Source: Macrotrachela quadricornifera (taxonomy: Eukaryota > Rotifera > Eurotatoria > Philodinida > Philodinidae). Taken from it: 64,000 bases of DNA. Each line of letters opens with the position of its first letter. The first letter of the stretch is position 1. The position numbers and the translations under genes were made by a program. Below are positions 36,533-48,276 of this stretch, one piece after another. Below the pieces are notes generated by a model that had not been told where the DNA came from, did not search any database, and was given only the letters and a program-made list of their open reading frames with translations. The DNA lies in the NCBI GenBank assembly GCA_022393335.1, contig JAJEKB010020874.1, positions 184,506 through 248,505 of the forward strand. The letters are read 5' to 3'.

Positions 36533-38053
36533 TCAATGATTGTCGAGTGCAAACTTCCTAACTAAAAAATAATACAAAATAGTAGAGAATAAGTTGAACT
36601 TGAAAATTCTAGATGCTGATGAATTCTGTCCGCATACATATTCTCGATCATTCGTTTCAACTGTTTTGCGCAACATATGATCGGCTACTTTTTTTCCAGT
36701 TTCCAGTCCTTCTTTATATGCACCATGAACAAATCCGTAGTGCTTTTGCGAATACGCTTCACCAGCAAAATAAAGTCGCCCAATTCGTCGCCGCAGATTG
36801 TTATGTTGGCATTGTGAAGTGCCAATCGGCCAATTAGTATACGAACCACGATACAATGGATCTAATGTCCATCGATGATAATAAAAATTAGTCGGCTGTG
36901 GAACATTTGTTCCAAACATCGATCTTAATACTGCCATAATTTCTGTCAATGTCTGATTGTTACTTTGTGCTTCAACAACATAAGCTTCGTTGGTGACAAC
37001 AGTGACAAATATAATATTGCTTCCAGGCAGAAATCCAGTTTCACTCAATGACTGCCATTGTGGATAATAGCCCCGTCGATATGGATCAGCATACAAAAAG
37101 AACTGTGTATCATTCCAAAATTTGTAAGGAAATTGAAGAAATATTTTTGTATAAGTTACCATCTTGAATTTAAAGATAGATTCCTGTTTCCATGCTGGAA
37201 ATGGTGGTACAAATTGAATATCATTGTGTTGAAGGACGCCAATTGAAAATGTACAGATGGCATAATCAGCCAAGACGATGAGACCATTTTTCAATGTAAT
37301 GTTTACCGAAGTGTTTGAATACGTCACCATTGTAACAGTACTATTAAAGAGGATGTTTTTACTAGTACCAAATGTTTTGGCTTCCTCACGCGCCAGCGTT
37401 GCATATCCTCGTTCGTCTGTAACCAAATGATTAGTATTTGACCATTGATCGTAAGTCGCAACATCATTACTTGCTGCCTGAATCATACTCGATGCACTTG
37501 GTGTATCAGCATATTCAAAGTCAAATGTCCACCAATCAGCTACCATTTCGTACGGTGTCTCAGGCTTCCATCCATTGAGATTTTGGCTTTGCGCAAATGA
37601 CAGATCTTCGAGATTCGATGTTTCCCTTTCTACTGCATCTTCTAAAACTTGATCATAATAGGAAAACGCTTGACTTACAATATCGGAATAATTGAACCAA
37701 CCGTTCTGATCAAATGTCAATAAGTCATCATTATCGCTGCGGATATTCGTAATATTGTGTTTTTTCGCCAATGTCCATATTGGATTTTCTTCTCCTGTTT
37801 CATTATTTTGGATACCTTGAATCCAATTAGCACCTAATTCAATCGTATGTCCGCCAAATTTCGCTTCTTTCATTCGTCCACCAAGAACTGATTCCGCTTC
37901 AAGAATAAGAAACTCAGAAATTCCATTTTCAGATAAAGTCCGAGCAGCAGCCACGCCAGCCATTCCACCGCCAAGGATGACAACCTTTGTTTTAATAACT
38001 TCAGTGTTACACAAGTTTAGAAAGCCAATCAGGAATAGTAAGCCAAGATACAT
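36533..38053 (-). CDS. Secreted flavin-containing amine oxidase, polyamine-oxidase-like, intronless
   Basis: This single frame of 506 residues starts with a signal-peptide-like segment (MYLGLLFLIGFLNLC). The FAD dinucleotide-binding motif follows at 28-33 (GGGMAG), with E52 at the strand end that binds the ribose. ELGANWIQG (72-80) is the active-site entry motif of polyamine oxidases, and the C-terminal FAD segment is GRLYFAGEAYSQKHYGFVHG. The family oxidises spermine or spermidine to aldehyde, amine and hydrogen peroxide. The length equals that of plant and fungal secreted polyamine oxidases (about 500). A hydrophobic C-terminal stretch (FNLFSTILYYFLV) could be a membrane or GPI anchor. The lack of introns, beside genes with 12 and 30 exons, hints at horizontal origin or retrocopying. 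Substrate is inferred. Confidence 0.85.
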   Translation of the reverse strand: MYLGLLFLIGFLNLCNTEVIKTKVVILGGGMAGVAAARTLSENGISEFLILEAESVLGGRMKEAKFGGHTIELGANWIQGIQNNETGEENPIWTLAKKHNITNIRSDNDDLLTFDQNGWFNYSDIVSQAFSYYDQVLEDAVERETSNLEDLSFAQSQNLNGWKPETPYEMVADWWTFDFEYADTPSASSMIQAASNDVATYDQWSNTNHLVTDERGYATLAREEAKTFGTSKNILFNSTVTMVTYSNTSVNITLKNGLIVLADYAICTFSIGVLQHNDIQFVPPFPAWKQESIFKFKMVTYTKIFLQFPYKFWNDTQFFLYADPYRRGYYPQWQSLSETGFLPGSNIIFVTVVTNEAYVVEAQSNNQTLTEIMAVLRSMFGTNVPQPTNFYYHRWTLDPLYRGSYTNWPIGTSQCQHNNLRRRIGRLYFAGEAYSQKHYGFVHGAYKEGLETGKKVADHMLRKTVETNDREYVCGQNSSASRIFKFNLFSTILYYFLVRKFALDNH

Positions 38054-38288
38054 TTTTTCTTTGGCACTGAGTTCTATTGAAGTAAAAAAACTTCGAATAA
38101 TGTTTTTCTATAATGGGAAGAAAAGACAAAGTTAAAGAAGTAGAACAAGTAAATATAGATGATTGTTAATCGTATTACATATATTCTATATAATTTAATT
38201 TTCTATAGTTTTAATAACTTTACAGATGATTGTTCGATTCGAGATTTTATCCTAGAAGCTCATTTTCACTATCTCTAATTACAGATAC

Positions 38289-38618
38289 TAGAGTCCGACA
38301 CGGGTCATTTTTTTGTGACCCGATTTGACCCGAGCGGATCGCGACCCGACCCGATCCGAGGTAAGGGTTAATTTTTAGCCAATAAAAGTGAGTTTCTTTC
38401 AGTCATTCAGAATCTTTTGAGTAAATCAATACATATTCTTTCGATATTCGAAATAAAGAAATAATTATCACCTCCAAAGTTGTTTTTTTCTTATGTGAAG
38501 TTCGAAATTTTTAGACCTTTTGTGACCCAACCCGACCCGAGCTTAACTATATTTTTCGTGATCCCATCGGACCCGAACATGATATAATCTGACCCGATCC
38601 GGCCCGAGTTGGGCACTG
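38289..38618. mobile_element. Short hAT-type MITE, copy 1
   Basis: This is a 330-bp element with termini related to CAGTGTCCGAC (left end decayed to TAGAGTCCGAC). It is flanked by acagatac and agagatac, a 7-of-8 match, the 8-bp target duplication of hAT transposons. Both ends carry many GACCCG units. The interior (about 38360-38520) is almost identical to the copy at 43754-44037. Confidence 0.8.
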
Positions 38619-40869
38619 AGAGATACAACCATTCTGGCTTCGGCTTTAGAATCAGAATGAGACTCGATTAGAATTGATCATCAGGGAAGTGTTGATATCC
38701 GCTAAATTCAGCTGACAATTCTTAAAATTTTTTGTTTGACCACGACAAGTAACGTTTCCATGCCGTTTAATCATTGAGCCCTATATTGATTGATATAAAT
38801 ATTCTCAATGAGCTACAACGCATGTATTTAGTAGCGTATGTGTAACAGAGATCTGCGAAGCAGATCGGAATCGGTTTTTTAAAGGTTTACAAGATAAAAG
38901 CGTCATACCGCGGGATAAACGGAAGACATTTTTGAAAGACTTTCAATGTCTGTCGTGTAAGGTATGTGGATACTAGTGGTAGTCCTTTTCGAGAAAACCA
39001 AATGACGTATGTTATTGGTTTTTTTTGATAGAATAACAATTTTTTCTCTGGTATTCATATTTAATGGCGCTGATCATTTTTATAACAAATGTAATTAGGC
39101 TATGTTTAATTGTTTCTTATTTGAATCGATTTCCCGTCTGGTTCATCAGTTATCTAATTTTACCGAATATCATCCATACGATATATCCTATACTGCCTGT
39201 CCCATTGCTACTGTCATTGAACGATCGTTCAGTCCTGCCTATATTGTTCGTAGTCAGCAAAGATCTTCTGCCAACCACTGTTCTTCAAAGACTATATTCT
39301 GTTGCGTTGAATTATCTAGCGTTTGGTGGACAGCTCATACCTTTAAATCTATATATTTTTACAACACTAATTCAAATGAAACTGATTTTTGAAATATTTG
39401 CTAATGATGTGCAGTTAACAGAGGTTGACGTTCTTACAAGTAGACATACCGAATTGTCGGTTGACGCTCGACGTCATATTTTGGTCGTCAGTGGATCTCA
39501 TGTGAGACTGAAAAACCGTACAACGATTCGTCCCATGGCCTATTAATAATGAGTTATGTGCGTTTTACCAAACTTTTCTGCTATCCGTAGATATTGAATG
39601 AAAAATCATATAAAAATTTTGGTGTGAAATTTTGTTCACGGATAGGTGTAATGGCTCTTCGAATATCTTAAAAGTTTTGCCTAAAACTAATGTTTCTACC
39701 TCGAAGTACTAATTAATCATATGAACATGATTATTTCTAGCAACTTCGTGACCAGCGATCATATTTTTTAAAATTCACTATCTCGATAAAAGAGCATTCA
39801 TTTTGATTAGACGTATCTGTGGGCAAAAAATCAAGCCAAAATTTCGTAATTTGATCTTTCGATATATACCTATGTATAGAGAAAAAAATCACCAAAACGG
39901 TTATAACTCTTGATCCGTAACTGAAGAGCACGAGTTCTTTGAAGCTTTTCTTAGTCTCACTGATTGTTATTCATAATTTAAGCGTGAGATCGACTAGTAT
40001 TTGACCGTTGGATATGTTCCGTCATCAATATTTTTTCATATTTCGTTTCATTTCTGTGGCTTAGAAAGAAAAACGCTTTTTAAACGAGTTACTATGCAGT
40101 CTTCTGCAAAACACAATATTTTTCAGCTCAATGTTATCTCAGCAGTTGAGTGCGATTCAGATTTGTCCCAATTTTTACTGTCAGTTAAAAACTACACTGC
40201 GCGTTGACTTAATTGTACATCGCGTAAGATAAACGAAAAACAACAGAATGCTTGCAAAGCGAATGCATTAGGCATTTTGACTGAAGAATGAGTAGCTCTC
40301 AATATTTTACTCACTTTTCGCTTGCAAAAGTAAAAATCTACTCAGAATTGTTGAAGTAACAACATACTAGTTGTGCGATCAAAACGACTGAACATTACAA
40401 TTAGAACTCTTCTATTTTCACTAGTCTTTATCTGCCAAAAACCCATGAAAATGTCGATTTTTTGTTCATGAACTACTTAAGAAATTATTACTGCCTTGAA
40501 TATTTTTACGGGTATGAGTTAATACTAGACAAAGATTCATCAAGAAGCCCCAAAACAATTTTTGAAATATCAATTCGATAGGAAACTCTTCTAACTTTTG
40601 GATGACATACTTTTCTTAAAAATAGATATTTTTCGCATTAGATAGATGGAGAAAAAACATGAACCCAAGTCGAGCATTACGACGAATGTAAGTGAGTTTA
40701 CGTACCTGCGCTCTACCGTAGATGGCCAGAAGTGACACCAATAACCAGATACATTATGACAATATCTATACGCTGATGGGCATACCACTATACCTATATC
40801 CTAATGAATATACTACTACTAGCGAGTCTGTGGATACGACAGAGTGGTTTTATTATTTAACGTACGACC
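38619..40869. other. Mostly unassigned spacer
   Basis: Apart from the open frame at 39064-39546, no feature is supported. Confidence 0.4.
39064..39546 (+). CDS. Hypothetical hydrophobic protein, 160 aa
   Basis: This ATG-started frame is unusually long for this AT-rich region. The first 110 residues are strongly hydrophobic with several possible membrane segments (for example FISYLILPNIIHTIYPILPV). The last 45 are polar and contain SVDARRHILVVSGSHV. I recognise no family. A second open frame overlaps it (39102-39392), so chance or a decayed gene is quite possible. Confidence 0.25.
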   Translation: MALIIFITNVIRLCLIVSYLNRFPVWFISYLILPNIIHTIYPILPVPLLLSLNDRSVLPILFVVSKDLLPTTVLQRLYSVALNYLAFGGQLIPLNLYIFTTLIQMKLIFEIFANDVQLTEVDVLTSRHTELSVDARRHILVVSGSHVRLKNRTTIRPMAY

Positions 40870-42263
40870 TTAGACGTTTAACTTTATACCCCGTGGCAGA
40901 CATATAGACACATGATATTATGTATACAGATAGATGGTTTCCTGACCCCTGGAAAACTGCGAAGATTGTAACCTTGAACAAATTAAAAGCAGGGGTGCCA
41001 CGACTCGACCAGACACGTCCAATATCACTTCTCCCCACACATTCCAAGATTTTTGAAAAAATAGTACTTGAAAAAATCAGGATATGGGCAGAAGGTACCC
41101 AACTAATACCTAAAGAGCAGTCAGGTTTTAGACCGGGCGGTCTGCTTCCTACTAGAGTATTGTCGATCTACCAGGAAATTAAGAACAACCTCGCAGCCAG
41201 CATGCCCACGCTGGCCATATACGTAGACTATAGAAAAGCCTACGATATGGTATGGCATGCAGGCCTACTAGTAAAGCTACGTGATCTAGGAATGCCAAGC
41301 GAACTTTTAAAAATGACTGCATCATGGTTAGGAAACCGCCAAGCGTATATTACCTTAGGTGATAGGACGTTGGGAAATTTCGATATAAACATCGGACTAC
41401 CACAAGGTAGTAGCCTAAGCCCCTATTTATTCATAGTTTACCATTGTGATCTAATCCATCGTTTAGGTGCACACTCAGGCCATCTCTTTGCGGATGACCT
41501 GAGTGTTATTATCAGAGCTCCTATTATGAAATCCCTCACCCCAATTGTAGAGTACCTAGAGAAAGAAGGCACTAGGGCGTGTAATGAAATAGCAGATTAT
41601 GCTAAAAAATGGAAACAGCCCATCAATGTACAAAAGACAGTAGCTCAGATTTTTTATTCACAAGTAGAACGCCCTAGAGTAAAAATCACAATGGAAGGAC
41701 AGGAGCTAGATATTGTAAATAAGTTTAGGTATCTGGGATTTATGTGGACTAGTAAAATGTCGCTGAAACCAACAATAGATCATAGCCTGGAAAAAGTCGA
41801 AAAAGCCCTATCTAAATTGAGATGGCTGAAGAAAGGTAGGAATATCTCGACGCCAGTGTTAAGACAATGCCTTTTCGCATATGTTTTTCCACATTTTTCA
41901 TGGATCTTTCCGTTTTATCCTTTTCTCCCTAAGACCCAACGGGAAGCGTTGGATAGGAAGTTTCGAGTAGCAATAAGAATAGTACACAGATGTCCATATG
42001 TTGCTGCTAAGGATTTATTCGTAGTAACCAAAGAGAAGCCACTGGAGTTTTACGTAAAAAGATTTATAAAAAGAAGATTGGAGAGGATATACAGATCAGA
42101 TTTAGGAAGCTCCTTATTCCTTGAAGATATATTCTACTGGGATAAATTTAGAAAAGAGAAGAATGGTGCAGTGAGACATCTATTCAGGCTGAAAAGGGTT
42201 AAGAAACTTATAAATAGACACGAAACTCTCCTAATCAGATGGTTCGACTTCGTACAAGAATAA
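40870..42263 (+). mobile_element. 5'-truncated non-LTR retrotransposon (LINE), reverse transcriptase ORF
   Basis: The frame from 40920 encodes 447 residues of a Jockey-like reverse transcriptase. It begins inside the domain (WFPDPWKTAKIVTLNK), with RPISLLPTHSKIFEKI (33-48), QSGFRPGG, YVDYRKAYD (101-109), GLPQGSSLSP (159-168) and the catalytic FADDL (190-194), followed by a thumb region. The endonuclease and first ORF are missing, as in typical truncated insertions. The retained frame is uninterrupted, so the copy is young or recently mobilised. The clade is uncertain. A stop-containing stretch precedes 40920 and no poly-A tail was clearly seen after the stop. Confidence 0.88.
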
Positions 42264-43753
42264 ACAAGCATTTAATTATGTTAATCATTCCTGTTCTATT
42301 TTAACGCTATATTCCATATCTCCTTCTGAACTAAAAGGAACAGCTCGAAAAAACCCAGTCTTGGCATCTTGAATTACTGGCATCCTTCCAAATTCTAATC
42401 ATGATCTTAATATACTTTCCTTTTTCTATGTAAGCACTCCAGAGTGTCACATATTTAAATAAAAGCAAATACCAAAAACAGATAAATACACACCTCTACT
42501 GCCTCATACTCGTATATCGCACACATTCTTTTGTTCCATATAACCTTCGGCCTTATGCTCATTGCAACTCTTGAAGCGTTATCCTTCTATTATCTGGTCC
42601 CCTTCGTATGTTCCGTCTTATTGATTTGCTCCCATGAAAACTTATAGGTACCTCACAGCATAGCCTTTGAGAAACTATCGGAATCCTTGTATAGCCTTGT
42701 CCGACATAGATACACACACATAGACATTGAACATTATATATAGAGACACTTATCCTCTAATGGGTGTATTTGTATATCTATAGCCTGGTAGATATACTAG
42801 TATAGCTATAACGATAAAGGCTTCAGAATTGGAGTACGCATTTTGATAGAGTAATTGACGTTTTATTCGACAATACCAACATAAGAAATACACCAGATTT
42901 TGGATCAATAAAGCAAAGTAAAAAAAAAACCGTCAAAAATAACGTAATGAGACGGTGTGCTGCTTATATTTAGGCAGGCTGAGCGTTTAATATTAACGAC
43001 TATTTACGATCAGATACGATAAAAAATGGCAATCATAAGTCACACCGTTTACAGTTGACGTTTCCAATACCTTACGATATTTTTCTGGCGTCGTTTACAG
43101 TCACTCCAATATCACAGTAATTATAAACCGCGAATTTTTATCGTCTTTTTTTACCGTGGTAATTGTATACAGTAAAGCATTATTTTAACATACATAGAAT
43201 TGAGAGAAAAACCAACAAAGAACGAAGAGAAATACAGGAATAGAGGTTAAAGAACGATCGCTATCTTGAATAGGTAATTGTAAATACATAAAGAACGCGA
43301 AACCACTTTCAATTTCTTCCAGTAAATATTTACTTCTGGAATAAATGCGTCTGCCACCTCTTTGAATATCAAATATCAGATTCTGTCTAGCAAATATTGT
43401 CAAGAATCGGTTAAAATATAATCCAAATGTCTGTCAAGCAAATATTTTGGCAGATCTCGGATATATCGATCAAACATTTGCGGATTTGTCTGTTGAAAAT
43501 AAATCACATTTTCTATGTAAGCATCTTAGATGAAGTCCATAAATGACAAATTTTTAAATTTCAAACACCAGGCTGTTTAGATGAGCCTACGAAAAATATC
43601 GAAGAACATATTTTTTCTAATTCTGAATATATGTAAAACAATTATGTCATTTTTTTGTGTTCTTCTGACCGTATTTTGAGATTTTCTCTACAACAGCTTA
43701 ATAGTTTAACTTGAACAATATTTTTGAAACTAAGGAATTCTTTTTCTACAAGC
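42264..43753. other. LINE 3' region and unassigned spacer
   Basis: The first few hundred bases may be the LINE 3' untranslated region. Nothing else is recognised. Confidence 0.4.
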
Positions 43754-44037
43754 CAGTGTCAGACATGGATCACTTTTTTATGACCCGATCCTATGCGATT
43801 CGAGCGTATCGCGACCCGATCCGACCCCACCCGACCCGAGGTAAGGGTTAATTTTTAGCCAATAAAAGCGAGTTTCTTTCAGTCATTCAGAATCTTTTGA
43901 GTAAATCAATACATATTCTTTTGATATTCGAAATAAAGAAATAATTATCACCTCCAAAGTTGCTTTTTTTCTTATGTGAAGTTCCAAATTTTTAGACCTT
44001 TTGTGATCCGACCCGATCCGACTCGAGTCGGACACTG
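43754..44037. mobile_element. Short hAT-type MITE, copy 2
   Basis: This 284-bp element has inverted ends CAGTGTCAGAC and CAGTGTCCGAC. It is flanked by ctacaagc and ctacaggc (7 of 8), an 8-bp target duplication. Its interior nearly matches copy 1 at 38289-38618, while the GACCCG-rich ends differ in repeat number. Confidence 0.88.
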
Positions 44038-44045
44038 CTACAGGC

Positions 44046-46385
44046 TATACTATTCGACTTATTATTATCCTAACTGGCAGTATCTTATATAATCACTACA
44101 AAAAAAACTGGATCAGTGAATTTTCAGCATGTAGTGTCCTGCACAAAGCAAAATTTACTGAATATTCAGAAAAAAATGCATGACCTGAGCCAGAATGTTT
44201 GCATATAGATTAGATTTAAGATTTAATAAAAGTTCTTCAAAACGTTGATTTTTGTTTTTCTTTGTGGTTATCCAGCTTTAATTTGTAATATATTAGAACA
44301 TGAATTGTATTTTGTTTATCAGTAAACTGTAGCAAAAATACTCACAATGTTGTATGTGCATATTGATATATATGAGTAACTACTAAGATCTAATGGTGGT
44401 TTTTGCTTTTTTCTGACGTTATTAGACATTGTTGCCATATTGGAGAGTATGTGTCAGCAGAAAAACGATTGTTCTATTACGAGTTATACAATTGAAGAAT
44501 TTGTTTCTTTCAATTATAATAATTGATTGGATCAGATTAACATCATTAATTAGTTTTTGTGACCCAATTTTACAAGTAACTTCATTTCTGTGGATAACCA
44601 TTCTTATTTGATAAGCTCAACATTTTACGCTGATTATTCTTTGTCCTGAAAATTCCGATTCCCAAGAAAACCAACCGTGGTAATTTATACCATGGTGCTG
44701 ATTATATAAGATACTACTATAGTAGTCATGGTAAAATAAGTCGGATGATTTAGTTTGCAGAAAAAATTCTTAGTGCAATTCAAGGAGGAAACAAAGGATT
44801 TTGTACTCCTAGAATTCTCTGAATCTCCAATGGATTCCTAGGGTTTCCATCGTATTTAGAATCCCTGATCCTTTTATTTTATAGATTTGTGTCTTTCTTG
44901 AACGTATTTACAATATCTCCAAGTCTCCATCGTATCATGAGAGTACGATAACGTCTATTCCTTTACAGAAAAACTGTTGGCAAGCGCAACAGGAAAGGGG
45001 CAGAATTCTGAAATCCTAAATAATTTTGGAAATATTAAGATTTATTTGGAAATTTCTAGAATCCCGAAATAAATGGTATAAAAGCCGTTAGATGTACTGA
45101 TATTACAGAACAGTTTGTTACCATAAATGAACAATTAATATAGCATTTCTAATGATATTTTCATAACTTTCTCATTCAGAAGCTCCTATCTTCAAATGTG
45201 AAAGATTCAAAATGAGTGCAACAAATTATAGACTTACCGTCTCAAAATATCTGAACCAAATATTATTATGCTGAGAATCAGCATTGATCCCTGATTAATT
45301 TCCTCCGATTTCTTTGGCACTTTATCATAACTCATTCTTTCATCCCTGAGGATTCCTTCAGGTACAGAAAGCAATTTTTGCCATCTTTCCACTCGAAGTC
45401 TTTGGAGTCTAATAGATTTCAGTGTGTGAATTCCAAATATATTATTTGCCTGAAGACGAGCAGTGTTCCTTGTTTTCAAAAACCATTGATTATTATCCAA
45501 AAATAACATCAATTAAGTATTAAGACTTTTAATAAGAGTAGAACTGCTTTACCAGAAATCGTATTTCAAGTTGAAAACTATCTCATTAGAAAGAGCATAT
45601 TGTATGTATATAAAGTCTCATTTAAAACTGCTAAATTTTGGCGTCCAGTTTGTCTACAAGATATTGGCTTATTTTAATACTGTTTGGTATCCAAGAGAAT
45701 TTTCTGTTTTCGTATGCATCGATTGAACAACTTGACTTGTTAATCATGAGAATATTGTCATAAAGCACATAAAATTTGTGATATGTAATTAATTAGAGAT
45801 AAAATAAAAGGTATGAACACCAGAAAACCATTACAGAAGTTGAAATTGAATTTGATGTTTTCTGGAAATATCAAGCAGATATTTCAATAGGTAGTCAAAA
45901 ACGTAGACTCTGTAGTCGAGATAAACAAAAATAGTATTGTTTCATATGATTATTATGAATTTATTATAGTTTCTGTTGTATATTACACTGAAATAATTAA
46001 ATCAACCGTCGAACAATTAATTATTTCCGATTAATAAAGATAAATCTATGATATACGTGCCATGAGGTTATTTTGAAATGTTTATTTTTTTTATTTATCT
46101 TTTGTATGCATACTGAAGTTTTTAATGTTCTTATCGTAATTTCTTTTCTTTTTGACTTTTCCGTTCATTAATTCGTTCTTCATAATCTTTTTTTTCTACC
46201 AAGTTCAAAATGTATTCTTTGTTGTTATTTGTTTCCTACGATTCAAAAAATAATCTGATCTTCATCGAAAAAATCGACTCAAACTAATGTGACACTCATT
46301 ACAAATATAATCTCGTTTTCTCGCTCATTTTCTATAATTCATGAGTATCTCAGTCTCTGAGCAGAACGTTTCAGTGGCATTAGAT
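44046..46385. other. Unassigned spacer
   Basis: One minus-strand frame (45512-45234, 92 codons) runs into a gtaagt donor at its end and so could be an exon. It has no recognised motif and no partner exon was found. The rest is AT-rich. Confidence 0.3.
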
Positions 46386-46393
46386 GCACAGTA
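46386..46393. repeat. Target-site duplication, left (gcacagta)
   Basis: Identical to 48269-48276 directly outside the other end of the element. Confidence 0.92.
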
Positions 46394-46779
46394 CAGAGAC
46401 GTGCGGGGCAGTGTTTTTTTATGCCCCGCGGGTCCCACCCGCTGAAACTCGTTAACCCGCTCTGCCGATTATTTTTCTGAACGTTACCCACTCCCGCCCC
46501 GCCTCGTTTAGTTTCTACCTCGTCCCGCCCGCTCCCCCGTAAACAAACCTTCTAGACCATCCCGTTCGACCCGTTAATTTTTTCACGGGCCCCGCCCCGC
46601 ATCCGTAAAACCCGAAGAAAATTTGATTTTATCATTTAAGCCATTTTCATTGTTTTATTTTATTCAAGCCCCTACCCCTACCTTAAAAATTGATCTTAAC
46701 CCAGGAACGTTTTTTTTTTTGATTGTGCAGGATTTATTTCGTGCCGTTCATTTTTTATAAGTGTTTTTACAGTATTTTA

Positions 46780-47044
46780 GCGAACGCTTACGAAAAGGCC
46801 GAGGAGACAAGATGATGATAACAAACAGAGGAAAAGACAGAAACAAAGAGAACAGAAAAACATCGCAGACTATGGGCAGCGGTGACGTAATCGTCGTATA
46901 TGAATTTGTCTAGATTGTTTTGTTCTTCCAATACCGTTCATCATGTAACCAGCGACACCGTGCCGGAGGAAGGAATCGAACCTTCTGATATCTGAATTCT
47001 GAATCAGTATTCAGACGCATAGAACCACTATGCCATCCCCGGCA
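46780..47044 (-). mobile_element. tRNA-derived SINE with well-kept head
   Basis: On the minus strand the head (47043 down to 46962) begins GCCGGGG and ends CTCCGGC, a seven-pair acceptor stem with one G-U. It carries an A-box (tggcatagtgg) and B-box (ggttcgattcc) as an internal RNA polymerase III promoter, with a T stem of GAAGG/CCTTC. The anticodon loop is the wrong size and lacks the usual U33, so it is not a working tRNA. The body matches 17500-17743 and 960-1121. It is inserted inside the hAT element. Confidence 0.72.
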
Positions 47045-47751
47045 ACCCAGGAACGTTCAAACGGACTGAAGTGGAGAAGCTGCGGTAAAATTTTCAGCTC
47101 AATATACTGAAATTTGACAGATATCAACCAAACAAAGGTCAAAAATAGCTCATTTTCGTACAAGTATTCTCGGTTTGAACTTGATCAACATATTTAATTT
47201 TTTCTGTCTGAGAGGGCATCTCAAGAGGCAGGGGTCTATAGTCCTTTTTTTCAAAAATTCGTACTTTTTTTAGCGGAAAACGTAATCACAAGTTCAATGA
47301 CTCAAAAAATGCGCCAAAAATGGGTGTCTAATTACATAAATGTCTGTATATATAATAAAAAACAAATCTTAATTAAAAAAAAGGGACTCTATGGTGACCT
47401 GCATCTCAATGCGCTCTTTCAAACAAAAATATTTTAAATATATTTCCTGAGCCTGGACTGAGAAATCCTTGTACCAAGATCAAAAAGTCATAAACCAAGA
47501 AAAAACGAAAAATCTTTTTCGTTTGTCAAAAACAAGCCTTGTTTTTTGAGCAGTTGATTACATAAATCATCGAAATTTTTCACCAAAGAAGGGTTGTTTG
47601 GAAAAAACCTATATCATTTCTGGAAGATCTGAAAACGGGCTATCATCTTCTGCATTTGTCTCTGTTTCGAAATTTTTGACCAAAATTGGCTTTTTTCAAG
47701 GGAGGGAGGCCTAATGAATCAATTTGTTACAAAAAATATAGAAGACAGAGT

Positions 47752-47949
47752 CTATACATGGTCCATTAAGTGAGCTGTAGCTGATTGAGCTAATACAATG
47801 TCATCAATTGTCGACGGCTTAATATTGATTCTTCTCTGAGTTAATATGACACCGACCGAGCTAAACGTACGTTCAACTGTACCAGAAGAAGCGGGGATAC
47901 CGAAAAACAAAGAGTAAATAAAAGAAAGAAAGATATAAACAACTAACAA
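47752..47949 (-). pseudogene. hAT transposase C-terminal dimerisation domain remnant
   Basis: The frame reads GIPASSGTVERTFSSVGVIL, then TQRRINIKPSTIDDIV, the conserved hAT C-terminal block in which the S-x-x-x-ER-x-F-S motif precedes a basic helix. Upstream on the same strand (48175-47966) an open frame with RKKIINRCHFPTCAVKVKN could be the zinc-finger N terminus brought close by a large internal deletion. Confidence 0.85.
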
Positions 47950-48268
47950 GTGAGAATACAGCTAATTAGTTGGAAAGAATGAATGAATCGTTTTTTACTT
48001 TCACCGCACATGTAGGAAAATGGCATCTATTGATAATCTTTTTACGATCCTTCAGTTTGCCCCGAAGAAATTCTTTACCCGGCTCGAACTCGTGAAGTCT
48101 AGCCCCGCCCCGCCTGAGACCCGTGTTTTTTTTTGAGTGTCTCACCCGATCCGGACCGCCCGTATACTGAACCATATCCGTACCTCGCCCAACCCGACAT
48201 ATCTAAAAAAAATGATCCTCGCTTGCCCGTCGCCCCGCGGGTTAAAACCCGTGGACCACACGTCTTTG

Positions 48269-48276
48269 GCACAGTA
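48269..48276. repeat. Target-site duplication, right (gcacagta)
   Basis: Identical to 46386-46393. Confidence 0.92.

Larger units (their letters stand above)
46394..48268 (-). mobile_element. Deleted hAT transposon with perfect 8-bp target duplication
   Basis: The ends are inverted repeats (CAGAGACGTGCGG and CAAAGACGTGTGG) bounded by the identical 8-mer gcacagta at 46386-46393 and 48269-48276. End regions are rich in CCCGCC and GCCCCGC units, likely transposase-binding subterminal repeats and far more GC-rich than the surroundings. A hAT C-terminal dimerisation remnant lies at 47949-47752, and a SINE is nested at 46780-47044. Most of the transposase is gone, so the copy is non-autonomous. 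Confidence 0.92.

Noticed and set aside
46962..47043. A minus-strand tRNA gene
   Set aside because: The acceptor and T stems pair, but the anticodon loop has the wrong length and lacks U33, and the adjoining body is shared with two other sites. It reads as a SINE head.
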